Shown: piece after piece, positions 28,558-38,367 of the stretch
Layout: every line of letters starts with the position of its first letter
Numbering within the stretch: the first letter of the stretch is position 1
Assembly (NCBI RefSeq): GCF_051390635.1
Contig: NZ_JBPODT010000001.1
Coordinates: forward strand, 806,001 to 870,000
Origin: Microbaculum sp051390635
Lineage (GTDB): Bacteria; Pseudomonadota; Alphaproteobacteria; Rhizobiales; Tepidamorphaceae
Direction of reading: 5' to 3'
Length of the DNA: 64,000 bases
Made by a program: the position numbers and the translations under genes
Notes under the pieces: generated by a model
What the model was told of the DNA's origin: nothing
Databases searched by the model: none
The model's input: only the letters and a program-made list of their open reading frames with translations

Positions 28558-29880
28558 TCACACCGCCACGGGCAGGTCGACGATGCCTTCCTCGCCGAAC
28601 ACGCGGCGATAGCGCTCGATTTCCTCCAGCGGTCCGGTCGCCTTGGTGACGTTGTCGGACAGCTTCACGGCCGGCCGGCCATCGGCTTCGGTCACCTTGC
28701 AGACGAGCGAGATCGCCTTCAGCCGCCCGTCGACGCCGCTCGGCGCGCAGCCGCGGAAATCGTTGGTGAGGTTGGTCCCCCAGCCGATCAGCACGTTGAC
28801 CTTGCCGCGCAGGTAGCGGACCGACTCCTCGATGGAATCGATGTCCATTCCGTCTGACAGGATGACGGCCTTTTCCATCGGGTCCTGGCCGCGCGCCTTC
28901 CAGTAGGCGATCAGCTCGTCGGCGGCCTCCAGCGGCGGCTTGGAATCGGGCCGCGCGCCTTTCCAGCGGGCGACCCAGTCGGGCGCGTTGCGCAGGAAGT
29001 TGGTCGTGCCGAAACAGTCGGGCAGAACGACCTTGAGATTGCCGTCATACATGCTCGCCCAGTCGCGCAAGACCTGATAGGGCGCGGCGCGCAGCTCCTC
29101 GTCGCTGTTGGCGAGCGCTGCATAGACCATCGGCAGCTCGTGGGCGTTGGTGCCGATCGCCTCCAGGCCGAGCTCCATCGCCATCTTGACGTTGGAGGTG
29201 CCGGTCAGGTTGTCGTTGACGCCTTCCTTCAGTGCCTCGACGCACCAAAGCTGCCACAGATAGGAATGACGCCGCCGCGTACCGAAATCGCCGACCTTGA
29301 GGGGCCCTTCGGCGGCCAGCGCGCGGAGCCGTTCGATCTTGTCCCACAACTTGGCCTTCGCCCGGGCATAGAGCACGTCGAGCTCGAACCGGCTCATACC
29401 GCGCACCGCCGCGCGCGAGCGCAGTTCGGTGATGATGGCGAGCGCCGGCACCTCCCACATGGTGACTTCCCGCCATGGCCCCTCGAAGCGCAGCTCGTAC
29501 TGCCCGTCGCGCTTGATCAGCTCGTATTCCGGCAATTGGAAGTCGGCGAGCCAGGACAGATAGTCGGGATCGAAGATCTGCTTGCGGCCATAGAAGGTGT
29601 TGCCGGCGAGCCAGATCAACTCGTTCTTCTCGAACCTCAGCGTCCGGACATGGTCGAGCTGCGCACGGAGTTCGCCCTCGTCGACATCCTCGGCAAGCCG
29701 AACCGTCTTGGTCCGGTTGACCAGCGAGAAGGTGACGTTCACGTCCGGATGGAGCCGATGGATCATCGAGCCCATCAGCAATTTGTAGAAGTCGGTGTCG
29801 AGAAGCGTCCGCACGATCGGATCGAGCTTCCAGGTGTGATCATGCACCCGTTTGGCTATATCGACCCGCACGACGGTCAT
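28558..29880 (-). CDS. pncB: Nicotinate phosphoribosyltransferase
   Basis: Converts nicotinate and PRPP to nicotinate mononucleotide in NAD salvage. The 440-residue product has the family N-terminal LLDTDFYKLLMGSMI, FEGPWREVTMWEVPALAIITEL, the DFGTRRRHSYLWQLW motif with the phosphorylatable-type histidine, GTSNVKMAMELGLEAIGTNAHE and LSDGMDIDSIEESVRYL. The ATG at 29880 is preferred to an upstream start at 29967, which would add low-complexity residues. It could supply NaMN for the CobT reaction of the cobalamin cluster, though it is not adjacent to it. Confidence 0.94.
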   Translation of the reverse strand: MTVVRVDIAKRVHDHTWKLDPIVRTLLDTDFYKLLMGSMIHRLHPDVNVTFSLVNRTKTVRLAEDVDEGELRAQLDHVRTLRFEKNELIWLAGNTFYGRKQIFDPDYLSWLADFQLPEYELIKRDGQYELRFEGPWREVTMWEVPALAIITELRSRAAVRGMSRFELDVLYARAKAKLWDKIERLRALAAEGPLKVGDFGTRRRHSYLWQLWCVEALKEGVNDNLTGTSNVKMAMELGLEAIGTNAHELPMVYAALANSDEELRAAPYQVLRDWASMYDGNLKVVLPDCFGTTNFLRNAPDWVARWKGARPDSKPPLEAADELIAYWKARGQDPMEKAVILSDGMDIDSIEESVRYLRGKVNVLIGWGTNLTNDFRGCAPSGVDGRLKAISLVCKVTEADGRPAVKLSDNVTKATGPLEEIERYRRVFGEEGIVDLPVAV

Positions 29881-30120
29881 GGCATTGTCCCCAAACTCTG
29901 TTCGACCGTCGGTCGCCCCGCGGCCGGTTGGCCACGCAGGTATCCCTCGCGGCCGCTTGGCCGCCATAGGACACTAACGCCCCCCTTTCGTGCAAGTCGG
30001 TGGTTTCATGGAGGGTATGTGGAAGACGCGGATATCGGCCGGAACGGACCGCCGCATTCGCCGGCGGCCGGGCGTGTCGGACGGGCGCGTCGGACGGGCG
30101 CGTCCAGCGGAACGCCGGAT

Positions 30121-30193
30121 AGCCGCGGTTTGCCGGCCGCGGCTTCAAGCCCCTGACGAGAGGGTAGGCGCAGGCGCCCGGGGGCGCCTGCGC
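30121..30193. terminator. Two strong hairpins downstream of the alkylsulfatase gene
   Basis: AGCCGCGG (30121-30128) pairs with CCGCGGCT (30137-30144). GCGCAGGCGCC (30168-30178) pairs perfectly with GGCGCCTGCGC (30183-30193) around CGGG. The second ends 14 bases from the alkylsulfatase stop on the minus strand and is the likely 3' end of that mRNA, although no T-run follows. The rest of 29881-30206 contains a short tandem repeat of about 13 bases (near 30075-30105) and no gene. Confidence 0.55.
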
Positions 30194-30206
30194 GGATGCG
30201 ACGCGA

Positions 30207-32108
30207 CTAGCGGACCACCAGTTTGATCGGGTCGTCGCTCGGCGGGTCGAAATAGCCGAAGAACGCTTCGACCGCCGCCGGGTCCCCCTCGACCGTGACC
30301 GCGCCATCGGCAAGCGCCTGCGGCAAGGTCGTCTCCCCCAGCAGGATCTTGTCGAGGACCGCCTTGGTGGAAACGAAGGTCGCATCGGTTTCCGCCGGAA
30401 GCGTGTCGGAATAGACGGCAACGCCGCGACGGATATGCAGCGCGTCTTCCTCGCCGACATCGGTGAACTTGAACCCCACCGACAGATCCGCATCGGCGGC
30501 CTTCTGCGGATCGAGATTGACGCGCATGGACTCGATCACCGCGCTTGCCGGGAGCGCCTTGATGATATCCGGCGCCGCGAAGTTCCAGACCTGCGTGTAG
30601 TCGAGCTTGTCTTCCAGTTCCAGGGCTCCGCCCAGGGCCAGGCCGCGCCAGTAGATGTTGGGCTGCTGATAGGCCCACTTGCGCATCGCCTCGGCCTTCA
30701 GCGCCCGCGCCTCCATGTCGTCGTGGTCGATCCGGATCGGATGGGTGAGGATTTCCATCGCCCAGCCGAAGTCGCCATTGTCGATCGCGGCGCGCGCCCG
30801 CTCCAGGATGGTGTCCCGACCGCCCATCGACTCCACGTAGAGCCTGGCCTTCTCCGCGAAGCCCGGCGTGGCGAGCTCGGTCGGATCGGCCTGGTACCAG
30901 CCCAGATAGCCGCCGTAGACGTTGCGAACCGAGTGGGCCACCGTTCCGTAGTATTCGCCGAGCCAGGGATCATTCTTCAGGTGCGGCGGCAACTCGATCG
31001 CGTCGGCCAGTTCCTCGCGGGTGTAGCCCTTGTTCATCAGGCGCACGGACTGGTCGTGCACATACTGGATCGCGTCGCGATAGTTGGTGATCCGTTCCAC
31101 GACGAAGTCGTTTCCGACCCACGGACGCATGTGCGAGCCGGAGTAGCTGTCCGACAGTTCGGCGTACTTCAGGAGGTTGTCGACGCCCTGGTACCACTGC
31201 ACGGGGTCGCGGAACTTGGTGCCGCGCAGCGTGTACATGTTGGGAAAGGACTCGCCCTGGATCGTCTCCGAGCCGTGCAGGTGCTTCAGCTCCGGGAAGT
31301 AGATGCCGATCTCGTCTTCGGCATCGCCATACGCGTGGAACAGCACCATCTTGACACCGGCGACCGCGGTTTCCAGTTCGTCCGAGAAGGTGTCGGTCGG
31401 CTGCAGGAGCGAAACCGGGCCGACATCGAAGGTCGGGCCCAGCGCCTGGTGCACCCGGCCTTCGGGACCGATCGGCAGCAAGGTCGACGCGAGCGCGGTC
31501 CGGATCGACAGGATCGGGCCGACCACGCTGGCGTCGTTGATCAGGAACTCCTCGAACGTGTCGTGCGCGAAGATCCGCACCTTGCCGGACTCGACATCCT
31601 CCTCCGTCACGCCAAGCCCCTTGGTGCCGAAGGGGTGGTCGGGGTGGCGGTGCGTATAGATCACAGCCTTGATCGGCTTGTCGGTGATCGTGCGGAAGTC
31701 GGCCATCACCTCCTTGGCGAAGGTATCGTTCTCGCCGGAATCGATGATGATCACGCCGTCGTCGCCGACCACCATCGTCGTGCTGGTGATGCCGTAGCCG
31801 ACCGCGACATAGACCTTGTCCTTCACGGGCATGTAGACGCCCCGGCCCATCTGCCGGGCGAAGGCGGTCTGTTCGGGATGGATTGTCGGGCCCGCCTGCG
31901 TATAAGCAAGATTGTCGCCACGATCGAGCACCAACGGAGCGAGATTCGTCTTGTACCCGTCGTACTTCGCCTCGATCTTGGCGACCTCCGACTCGTCTGC
32001 CGAAACCGGCGACGCCACCAAGACCGCGCAGGCAAGCGCCAGTCCTGCCGCGGACCGTGTCATCACCAGGGACAGCGAACGCTGCATGCTGATATCCTGT
32101 TTTGTCAT
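30207..32108 (-). CDS. Periplasmic alkyl sulfatase (SdsA1/BDS1-like metallo-beta-lactamase fold)
   Basis: Hydrolyses alkyl sulfate esters such as dodecyl sulfate to alcohol and sulfate. The 633-residue protein has a signal peptide (cleavage near VSA, residue 37) and a metallo-beta-lactamase domain with zinc motif THRHPDH (His153, His155, Asp157, His158). Further family segments are FGTKGLGV, HGSETIQGESFPNMYTLRG and GSHMRPWVG, followed by a helical dimerisation domain and a C-terminal SCP2-like domain near residues 510-633. The ATG at 32108 is supported by a GGAG site eight bases upstream. A divergent AraC regulator starts 165 bases away and is the likely regulator. Confidence 0.9.
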   Translation of the reverse strand: MTKQDISMQRSLSLVMTRSAAGLALACAVLVASPVSADESEVAKIEAKYDGYKTNLAPLVLDRGDNLAYTQAGPTIHPEQTAFARQMGRGVYMPVKDKVYVAVGYGITSTTMVVGDDGVIIIDSGENDTFAKEVMADFRTITDKPIKAVIYTHRHPDHPFGTKGLGVTEEDVESGKVRIFAHDTFEEFLINDASVVGPILSIRTALASTLLPIGPEGRVHQALGPTFDVGPVSLLQPTDTFSDELETAVAGVKMVLFHAYGDAEDEIGIYFPELKHLHGSETIQGESFPNMYTLRGTKFRDPVQWYQGVDNLLKYAELSDSYSGSHMRPWVGNDFVVERITNYRDAIQYVHDQSVRLMNKGYTREELADAIELPPHLKNDPWLGEYYGTVAHSVRNVYGGYLGWYQADPTELATPGFAEKARLYVESMGGRDTILERARAAIDNGDFGWAMEILTHPIRIDHDDMEARALKAEAMRKWAYQQPNIYWRGLALGGALELEDKLDYTQVWNFAAPDIIKALPASAVIESMRVNLDPQKAADADLSVGFKFTDVGEEDALHIRRGVAVYSDTLPAETDATFVSTKAVLDKILLGETTLPQALADGAVTVEGDPAAVEAFFGYFDPPSDDPIKLVVR

Positions 32109-32273
32109 CGTACAATCTCCAATCGGCTCGCGCCTGCATGGACGCTCCGGCCGGGCCGGAGCGCCATTCCGTAGTCCTGTCCCAAAAAGCGAAAAGCTGC
32201 TTAGCTGCGCGACCCTACTGCGTGCGGCCGGCGACAACTTGCCATTTTACGCCACGTCAACTAGTTAGTCGGC

Positions 32274-33296
32274 ATGGGTAGATCGATGACAGCGATGACA
32301 TCGGTAAGGGGGATGGGGCCCCTGCCCGCTCTTGTCGAGGAACGCGAAGGCACCCGCACGCTGCAGCGTCTCTTCGACGAAATCGACCTTCCGCTCTCCA
32401 TCATCTCCGAAGCCAACCACAGGCTGCCGCTCGCCGATCTGATCGACCTGTTCGAATACGCCGCCCGGCGGACGGGCGACCCGTTGTTCGGCCTCACGGT
32501 GGGGACGACCATGGGGGGCAAATTCGGAAAATGGGTCGACTATGCGCGTTCGGCGCCGACGCTCGGGGGGCACCTCGAAAGGGCCTCGCGAACGTTGCGC
32601 TACCACCAGTCCGGTACGCGCCTGGCCCTCACTGTCCGCGGAGATGTCGCGAAGTACGCCTATCATATCCCGGTCCGGCCAGCGCACGGCGCGCGCCAGC
32701 ACCTGGAGCACACGATCCCGGCGTTGCTGTCGAGCTTCCGGCATTACTGCGGCGAGAGCTGGAAACCGCTTCGCATCGAAGTCGGCTATGGCGGCGACGC
32801 GCGGCTGTCGGCGGTGGAGGAAGCCCTCGGCATTCCCATCACGGCCAATCGCGGCGCGCTCGCTATCGTCTTCCCGGCCGCCGACCTTGCGCGCGCCCTG
32901 CTCGATAGGTCGAGCTGCCATTCGCTGGTCACACTGCATGACCTGAGAGCCATGATCCGTCAGCGGCCTCCAAGCGATGTCGCCGGCATCGTCGCGGATA
33001 TTGCCGGCACGCGGCTCCTAGAGGGCCTCACCGATATAGAGGGCGTCGCCGGCCGCATGGGCCTTGCGGTCAGGACCCTGCAGCGACGACTGCACGAACA
33101 GGGCTGCACTTACCGCGACATCCTCGCGCAAACGCGCCTCGACCGGGCCCGGCATCTGCTGGCGGAAACCGAGCAGCCGGTGACCGATATCGCCCTGTGC
33201 CTGGGCTACGAGGAGCCGGCCCACTTCACGCGCGCCTTCCGGCGGGCCACCGACATGGCGCCGCGAACCTACAGGAGAATGACGGTCCGCGTCTGA
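32274..33296 (+). CDS. AraC-family transcriptional regulator
   Basis: A 340-residue regulator with an N-terminal arabinose_bd-like sensing domain (about residues 15-200) and a C-terminal HTH_18 domain with two helix-turn-helix units. The first is at EGVAGRMGLAVRTLQRRLHEQG and the second at PVTDIALCLGYEEPAHFTRAFRRATDMAPRTYRR. This arrangement is typical of the OruR/ArgR-like group. It diverges from the alkylsulfatase gene, so control of that gene by the sulfate ester or its alcohol is a fair inference. It converges with the SDR gene, ending four bases from it. Confidence 0.88.
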   Translation: MGRSMTAMTSVRGMGPLPALVEEREGTRTLQRLFDEIDLPLSIISEANHRLPLADLIDLFEYAARRTGDPLFGLTVGTTMGGKFGKWVDYARSAPTLGGHLERASRTLRYHQSGTRLALTVRGDVAKYAYHIPVRPAHGARQHLEHTIPALLSSFRHYCGESWKPLRIEVGYGGDARLSAVEEALGIPITANRGALAIVFPAADLARALLDRSSCHSLVTLHDLRAMIRQRPPSDVAGIVADIAGTRLLEGLTDIEGVAGRMGLAVRTLQRRLHEQGCTYRDILAQTRLDRARHLLAETEQPVTDIALCLGYEEPAHFTRAFRRATDMAPRTYRRMTVRV

Positions 33297-33300
33297 GCCC

Positions 33301-34071
33301 TCAGGCGATCGTGACCCCGCCGTCCGCGACGATCACCTGTCCGGTGATGAAGCTCGCCGCCGGAGATGCCAGGAACGCGGCGACGGGCCCGATTTCTTCG
33401 GGCTGCCCGATGCGTCGCAGCGGGGTCGTGGCGGTGCGCAGCTTGAGGTTCTCCTCGTCCTCCCACAAGGCACGGGCGAAGTCGGTCTTGATGAGGCCCG
33501 GCGCGATGCAGTTCACGCGCACGTTCTTCGGCCCCCATTCGACGGCGAGATTGCGGGCCAGCGCGAAGTCGGCGGCCTTCGAGATGCCGTAGGCGCCGAT
33601 CACCGGTGTGCCGCGCATGCCGCCGATCGAGGAGACGATGATCATCGCGCCGCCGCCGCGCTCCGCCATTTCCGGCAGCACATGGTTGGCGAACCAGATG
33701 TTGGCCTTGACGTTGGAATTCATGATCTTGTCGAAGGCGTCGTCGCTCAGCGTCGAGAGCGGACCGTAGTGCGGATTGACCGCTGCGTTCGACACCATGA
33801 TGTCGATCCTGCCCCAATGCGCCCGCGTCGCGGCGACGAGCGCGTCGACGTCCTCGCGGCGCGACACGTTGCACGGCACCACCAGCGCCTCCCCGCCGCC
33901 CGCGCGGATCTCGGCTGCGACCGCCTCGCAGGCGTCCTGCTTGCGGCTCGAGATCACCACCCGGGCGCCAAGCGCCGCCATCGTTTCCGCGATCGACTTG
34001 CCGATGCCCTTGCTGGAGCCGGTGACAATCGCGACCTGGCCGTCGAGGCGGAAAGGATCGGGCGGGCTCAT
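33301..34071 (-). CDS. Short-chain dehydrogenase/reductase (SDR, classical)
   Basis: A 256-residue NAD(P)-dependent oxidoreductase. The cofactor motif TGSSKGIG lies near residue 19, NAAVNPHYG follows in the NNAG-type position, and the catalytic set is IVSSIGG...YGISKAA (Ser, Tyr, Lys). Near the C-terminus PLRRIGQPEEIGPVAAFLAS and TGQVIVADGG are typical of FabG-like SDRs. The ATG at 34071 with an AGGA site is used. The substrate is unknown; by location it could act on acyl or hydroxyacyl intermediates of the neighbouring pim genes or on alcohols released by the alkylsulfatase. Confidence 0.88.
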   Translation of the reverse strand: MSPPDPFRLDGQVAIVTGSSKGIGKSIAETMAALGARVVISSRKQDACEAVAAEIRAGGGEALVVPCNVSRREDVDALVAATRAHWGRIDIMVSNAAVNPHYGPLSTLSDDAFDKIMNSNVKANIWFANHVLPEMAERGGGAMIIVSSIGGMRGTPVIGAYGISKAADFALARNLAVEWGPKNVRVNCIAPGLIKTDFARALWEDEENLKLRTATTPLRRIGQPEEIGPVAAFLASPAASFITGQVIVADGGVTIA

Positions 34072-34215
34072 CTCGTCCTCCTGTTTCGATCGGACCATGC
34101 GGGCTGGTCCGAATGCGTCCGCCGCAGATCATCGATCGCATTCCCCGTTGAATGCGGCATTGGTTGGCGGCTAACTATTTTCAGACTTGTACAGGCACGG
34201 AGCGTCGGTGGACCC

Positions 34216-34608
34216 ATGCAGCGCCAGTTAGTCCTGAACGGAAACCCCATGGAAGAAATCGTCGGCTTCGCACGCGCCGTGCGGGTCGGGCCGTATATCT
34301 GCATCGGCGGTACCGCACCCGTCGACGCCGAGGGAAAGACCGTCGGTCTCGGCAATGCCGGCCGCCAGGCGGAGCGGTGCTTCGAGATCGCCGACGACGC
34401 GCTGCGGCGGGCCGGATCCGGATGGGAGCACGTTGTCCGCACGCGCCTCATGCTGACCGACATCGACGACTGGAAGGCCGTGGTCGACGCCCGCAAGAAA
34501 TACTGCCGTTTGTCCAAACCGGTCGACACGATCATGCAGGTAAGCCGCTTCGTGAATCCGGAATGGCTCGTGGAGATCGAGGTCGATGCCGTCGTGGCGG
34601 ACCTCTGA
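34216..34608 (+). CDS. RidA/YjgF-family protein
   Basis: A 130-residue member of the RidA superfamily, which includes enamine/imine deaminases. It has YICIGGTAPVDAEGKTVG near the N-terminus, RTRLMLTDIDDWKAVVDARKK with the conserved arginine, and the typical ending EWLVEIEVDAVVA. It diverges from the SDR gene and converges on pimD, with 33 bases between the ends. The specific subfamily and physiological substrate cannot be decided from the sequence alone. Confidence 0.88.
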   Translation: MQRQLVLNGNPMEEIVGFARAVRVGPYICIGGTAPVDAEGKTVGLGNAGRQAERCFEIADDALRRAGSGWEHVVRTRLMLTDIDDWKAVVDARKKYCRLSKPVDTIMQVSRFVNPEWLVEIEVDAVVADL

Positions 34609-34641
34609 GATCCCCGTGCCGGCCCCCCTTCGGGACCGCGA

Positions 34642-35790
34642 TCATGCCGCGATCAGGCTGCCGGCGTCGGCAACCCTGGCCAGGTGATACTCCGCGTTGC
34701 CGAAGGTCGCGTCGATCGTGGTTGCCCGCTTGAAGTAGTGGCCGACCTTGAATTCCATCGTCATGCCGACGCCGCCGTGCAGCTGGATCGCGTTCTGGCC
34801 GACGGACCTGGCCGAGCGGCCGACCTGCACCTTGGCTGCGGACACGGCGCGACGGCGCGCCTGTGCGTTATCGCCGTGAGCCATCATCGTCGCGAACATC
34901 GTCATTGACCGCGCCTGCTCGAGATCGATGAACATGTCGGCCGCGGCGTGTTGCAGAACCTGGAAGTTGCCGATCGGCACACCGAACTGCTTGCGCATCT
35001 TCAGGTACTCGACCGTGAGCTGGTGCATCTCCTCGAGCCCGCCGACGGCCTCGGCGCACAACGCCGCGATCGCCTCGTCGACGGCACGCTCGACCAGCGG
35101 CAGCCCGCCTTCCGGATCGCCGATCACGGCTTCCGGCCCGACTCGCACGTTTTCGAACATGACGTCCGCGGCCCGGTGCCCGTCCTGGGTCATGTAGCCC
35201 CGTCGCGAAACGCCCGGCGCCGAGGCGTCGACCAGGAATACGCCGATCCCATCCGTGTCGCGCCGGTCGCCGGCGGTGCGCGCCGTAACGATCAGCCTGT
35301 CCGCGCTGTCGCCATGCAGAACGACGCCCTTGGCCCCGTCGATCACCCAGCCCCCGCCATCGGCGCGCGCCGAGGTCGCGACATCGAACAGGTCATAGCG
35401 CGACTGACGTTCGGTCTGCGCCAGCGCGAGCTTCAGGCTTCCCTCCGCGATCTGCGGAACGAGATCGGCCTTCTGGTCCTCGCTGGCACCGTGGCGCAGG
35501 ACGCCGCCCGACAGGATCACGGTCGAGAAATACGGCTCGACGACGAGCCCCTTCCCGAACGCCTCCATGACGATCATCGTCTCGACCGGCCCCCCGTCCA
35601 TGCCGCCGTGGTCGGACGAGAACGGCAGCGCCAGCAGGCCGAGTTCGGCATATCGCGCCCACATGTCGGGGCTCCAGCCCGGCTCGCCGCCAAGCCACGT
35701 GTTGCGCGTCTCGAAGTCGTAGCGGTCGGCCAGCAGGCGCTCCACGCTTTCCTTCAAAAGCCGCTGCTCGTCGTTCAGATCGAAATCCAT
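34642..35790 (-). CDS. pimD: Acyl-CoA dehydrogenase, pimeloyl-CoA dehydrogenase small-subunit type
   Basis: A 382-residue FAD-dependent acyl-CoA dehydrogenase. MDFDLNDEQRLLKESVERLL and GGPVETMIVMEAFGKGLVVEPY match the small subunit of pimeloyl-CoA dehydrogenase as I recall it from Rhodopseudomonas (PimD). The C-terminal half has QFGVPIGNFQVLQHAAADM and IQLHGGVGMTMEF. It is the last gene of the pimFABCD-order operon, separated from pimC by 151 bases containing a long palindrome. It probably forms a heteromer with the PimC homologue and oxidises dicarboxyl-CoA or long acyl-CoA. Exact chain-length preference is unknown. Confidence 0.85.
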   Translation of the reverse strand: MDFDLNDEQRLLKESVERLLADRYDFETRNTWLGGEPGWSPDMWARYAELGLLALPFSSDHGGMDGGPVETMIVMEAFGKGLVVEPYFSTVILSGGVLRHGASEDQKADLVPQIAEGSLKLALAQTERQSRYDLFDVATSARADGGGWVIDGAKGVVLHGDSADRLIVTARTAGDRRDTDGIGVFLVDASAPGVSRRGYMTQDGHRAADVMFENVRVGPEAVIGDPEGGLPLVERAVDEAIAALCAEAVGGLEEMHQLTVEYLKMRKQFGVPIGNFQVLQHAAADMFIDLEQARSMTMFATMMAHGDNAQARRRAVSAAKVQVGRSARSVGQNAIQLHGGVGMTMEFKVGHYFKRATTIDATFGNAEYHLARVADAGSLIAA

Positions 35791-35820
35791 CTAGCCTGCT
35801 CGCTCCCTGGGCGTTCCTGG

Positions 35821-35863
35821 CCCATCCTCCATGACGCGGCCGCGCCGCGTCATGGAGGATGGG
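35821..35863. repeat. Perfect 19-base inverted repeat between pimC and pimD
   Basis: CCCATCCTCCATGACGCGG (35821-35839) is the exact reverse complement of 35845-35863, with a five-base loop. It lies in the only sizeable gap within the pim operon. It has no T-run, so it resembles a REP-type mRNA-stabilising palindrome or dispersed repeat rather than an intrinsic terminator. It may uncouple pimD from pimC levels. Confidence 0.75.
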
Positions 35864-35942
35864 AACCGTGTTTTCGGTGATCCTCGTGGTGTGGGGCGCG
35901 TCCCGGACCGCGGTCGATGAGCGCGCCGTCCCGCCATCGGCA

Positions 35943-37148
<1,206 letters not shown>

Positions 37149-37156
37149 ATCGGCGC

Positions 37157-38344
37157 TCAGCTGTTGATTTCGAACAGGCCGGCAGCTCCCATGCCGCCGC
37201 CGACGCACATGGTGACGACGACACGTTTGGCGCCGCGCCGCTTGCCCTCGATCAGGGCATGGCCGGCGAGCCGCGCGCCCGACATGCCATAGGGATGGCC
37301 AAGCGCGATGGCGCCGCCGTCGACATTGAGCTTGTCGGGATCGATCCCGAGCTTGTCGCGGCAGTACAGCACCTGCACGGCGAAGGCCTCGTTCAATTCC
37401 CACAGATCGATGTCGTCGACCGTCAGGCCATGACGCTCGAGAAGGCGCGGCACCGCGAAGACCGGCCCGATACCCATCTCGTCGGGTTCGCAGCCGGCGG
37501 CGACGAAACCGCGGAAGGTGCCGAGCGGCTCGAGCCCGCGCTGCTCGGCGAGTTTCGAATCCATCAGCACCGAGGCCGACGCGCCGTCGGAAAGCTGGCT
37601 GGCATTGCCCGCGGTGATCGTCTTGCCCTCGCCGCGCACGGCCTTGAGCCCCGCCAGGCCTTCGGCGGTCGACTCCGGCCGTGGCCCCTCGTCGCGGTCG
37701 ACCGTGACCTCGCGCTTGGAGGTTTCCCCCGTCGCCTTGTCGACGACCACCATGGTCGTCGTGATCGGCGCGATCTCGTCGGTGAAGCGGCCACCCTGCA
37801 TTGCAGCGGCCGTCCGTTTCTGGCTTTCGAGCCCATAGGCATCCTGCTCCTCGCGGGCGATGCCATAGCGCTCGGCCACCACCTCCGCCGTGTCGATCAT
37901 CGGCAGGTAGACCTCCGGCTTCATGTCGATCAGCGCCTGGTCGAACTCGTGGAAGGTGTTGCGGTGGTCGTTCTGCACGAGGCTGATCGATTCCACGCCA
38001 CCACCGACGCCTACCGCCATGCCGTCATGGATGATCGAGCGGGCGATCGTCGCGATCGCGTTGAGGCCCGACGAGCACTGCCGGTCGATCGTCGAGCCCG
38101 CCACCGTCACCGGCAGGCCGGCGCGCAGCAGGGCCCGGCGGGCGACATTGCCGCCCGTCGTGCCTTCCTGCATGGCACAGCCCATCACCACGTCCTCGAC
38201 TTCGGCGGGATCGATGCCGGCCCGCTCGACGGCCGAAGCGATCGCATGGCCGGCGAGCGTCGGCCCGTCGGTGTCGTTGAGCCCGCCGCGATAGGCCTTG
38301 CCGATCGGCGTGCGGGCTGTGGAGACGATGACGGCTTCGCGCAT
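37157..38344 (-). CDS. pimB: Acetyl-CoA acyltransferase (thiolase), PimB type
   Basis: Thiolytic cleavage of 3-ketoacyl-CoA in beta-oxidation. The 395-residue protein has the acylated cysteine in DRQCSSGLNAIA, NEAFAVQVLYCRD, the histidine in GGAIALGHPYGMSGAR and the second active-site cysteine in VVVTMCVGGGMGAAG. The ATG at 38344 sits at a better distance from the GAGGA site than the ATG two codons upstream at 38350. It lies 23 bases after the CoA ligase gene and just before pimC. Confidence 0.9.
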   Translation of the reverse strand: MREAVIVSTARTPIGKAYRGGLNDTDGPTLAGHAIASAVERAGIDPAEVEDVVMGCAMQEGTTGGNVARRALLRAGLPVTVAGSTIDRQCSSGLNAIATIARSIIHDGMAVGVGGGVESISLVQNDHRNTFHEFDQALIDMKPEVYLPMIDTAEVVAERYGIAREEQDAYGLESQKRTAAAMQGGRFTDEIAPITTTMVVVDKATGETSKREVTVDRDEGPRPESTAEGLAGLKAVRGEGKTITAGNASQLSDGASASVLMDSKLAEQRGLEPLGTFRGFVAAGCEPDEMGIGPVFAVPRLLERHGLTVDDIDLWELNEAFAVQVLYCRDKLGIDPDKLNVDGGAIALGHPYGMSGARLAGHALIEGKRRGAKRVVVTMCVGGGMGAAGLFEINS

Positions 38345-38367
38345 TGGCATGGTCCTCGATTGACGTT

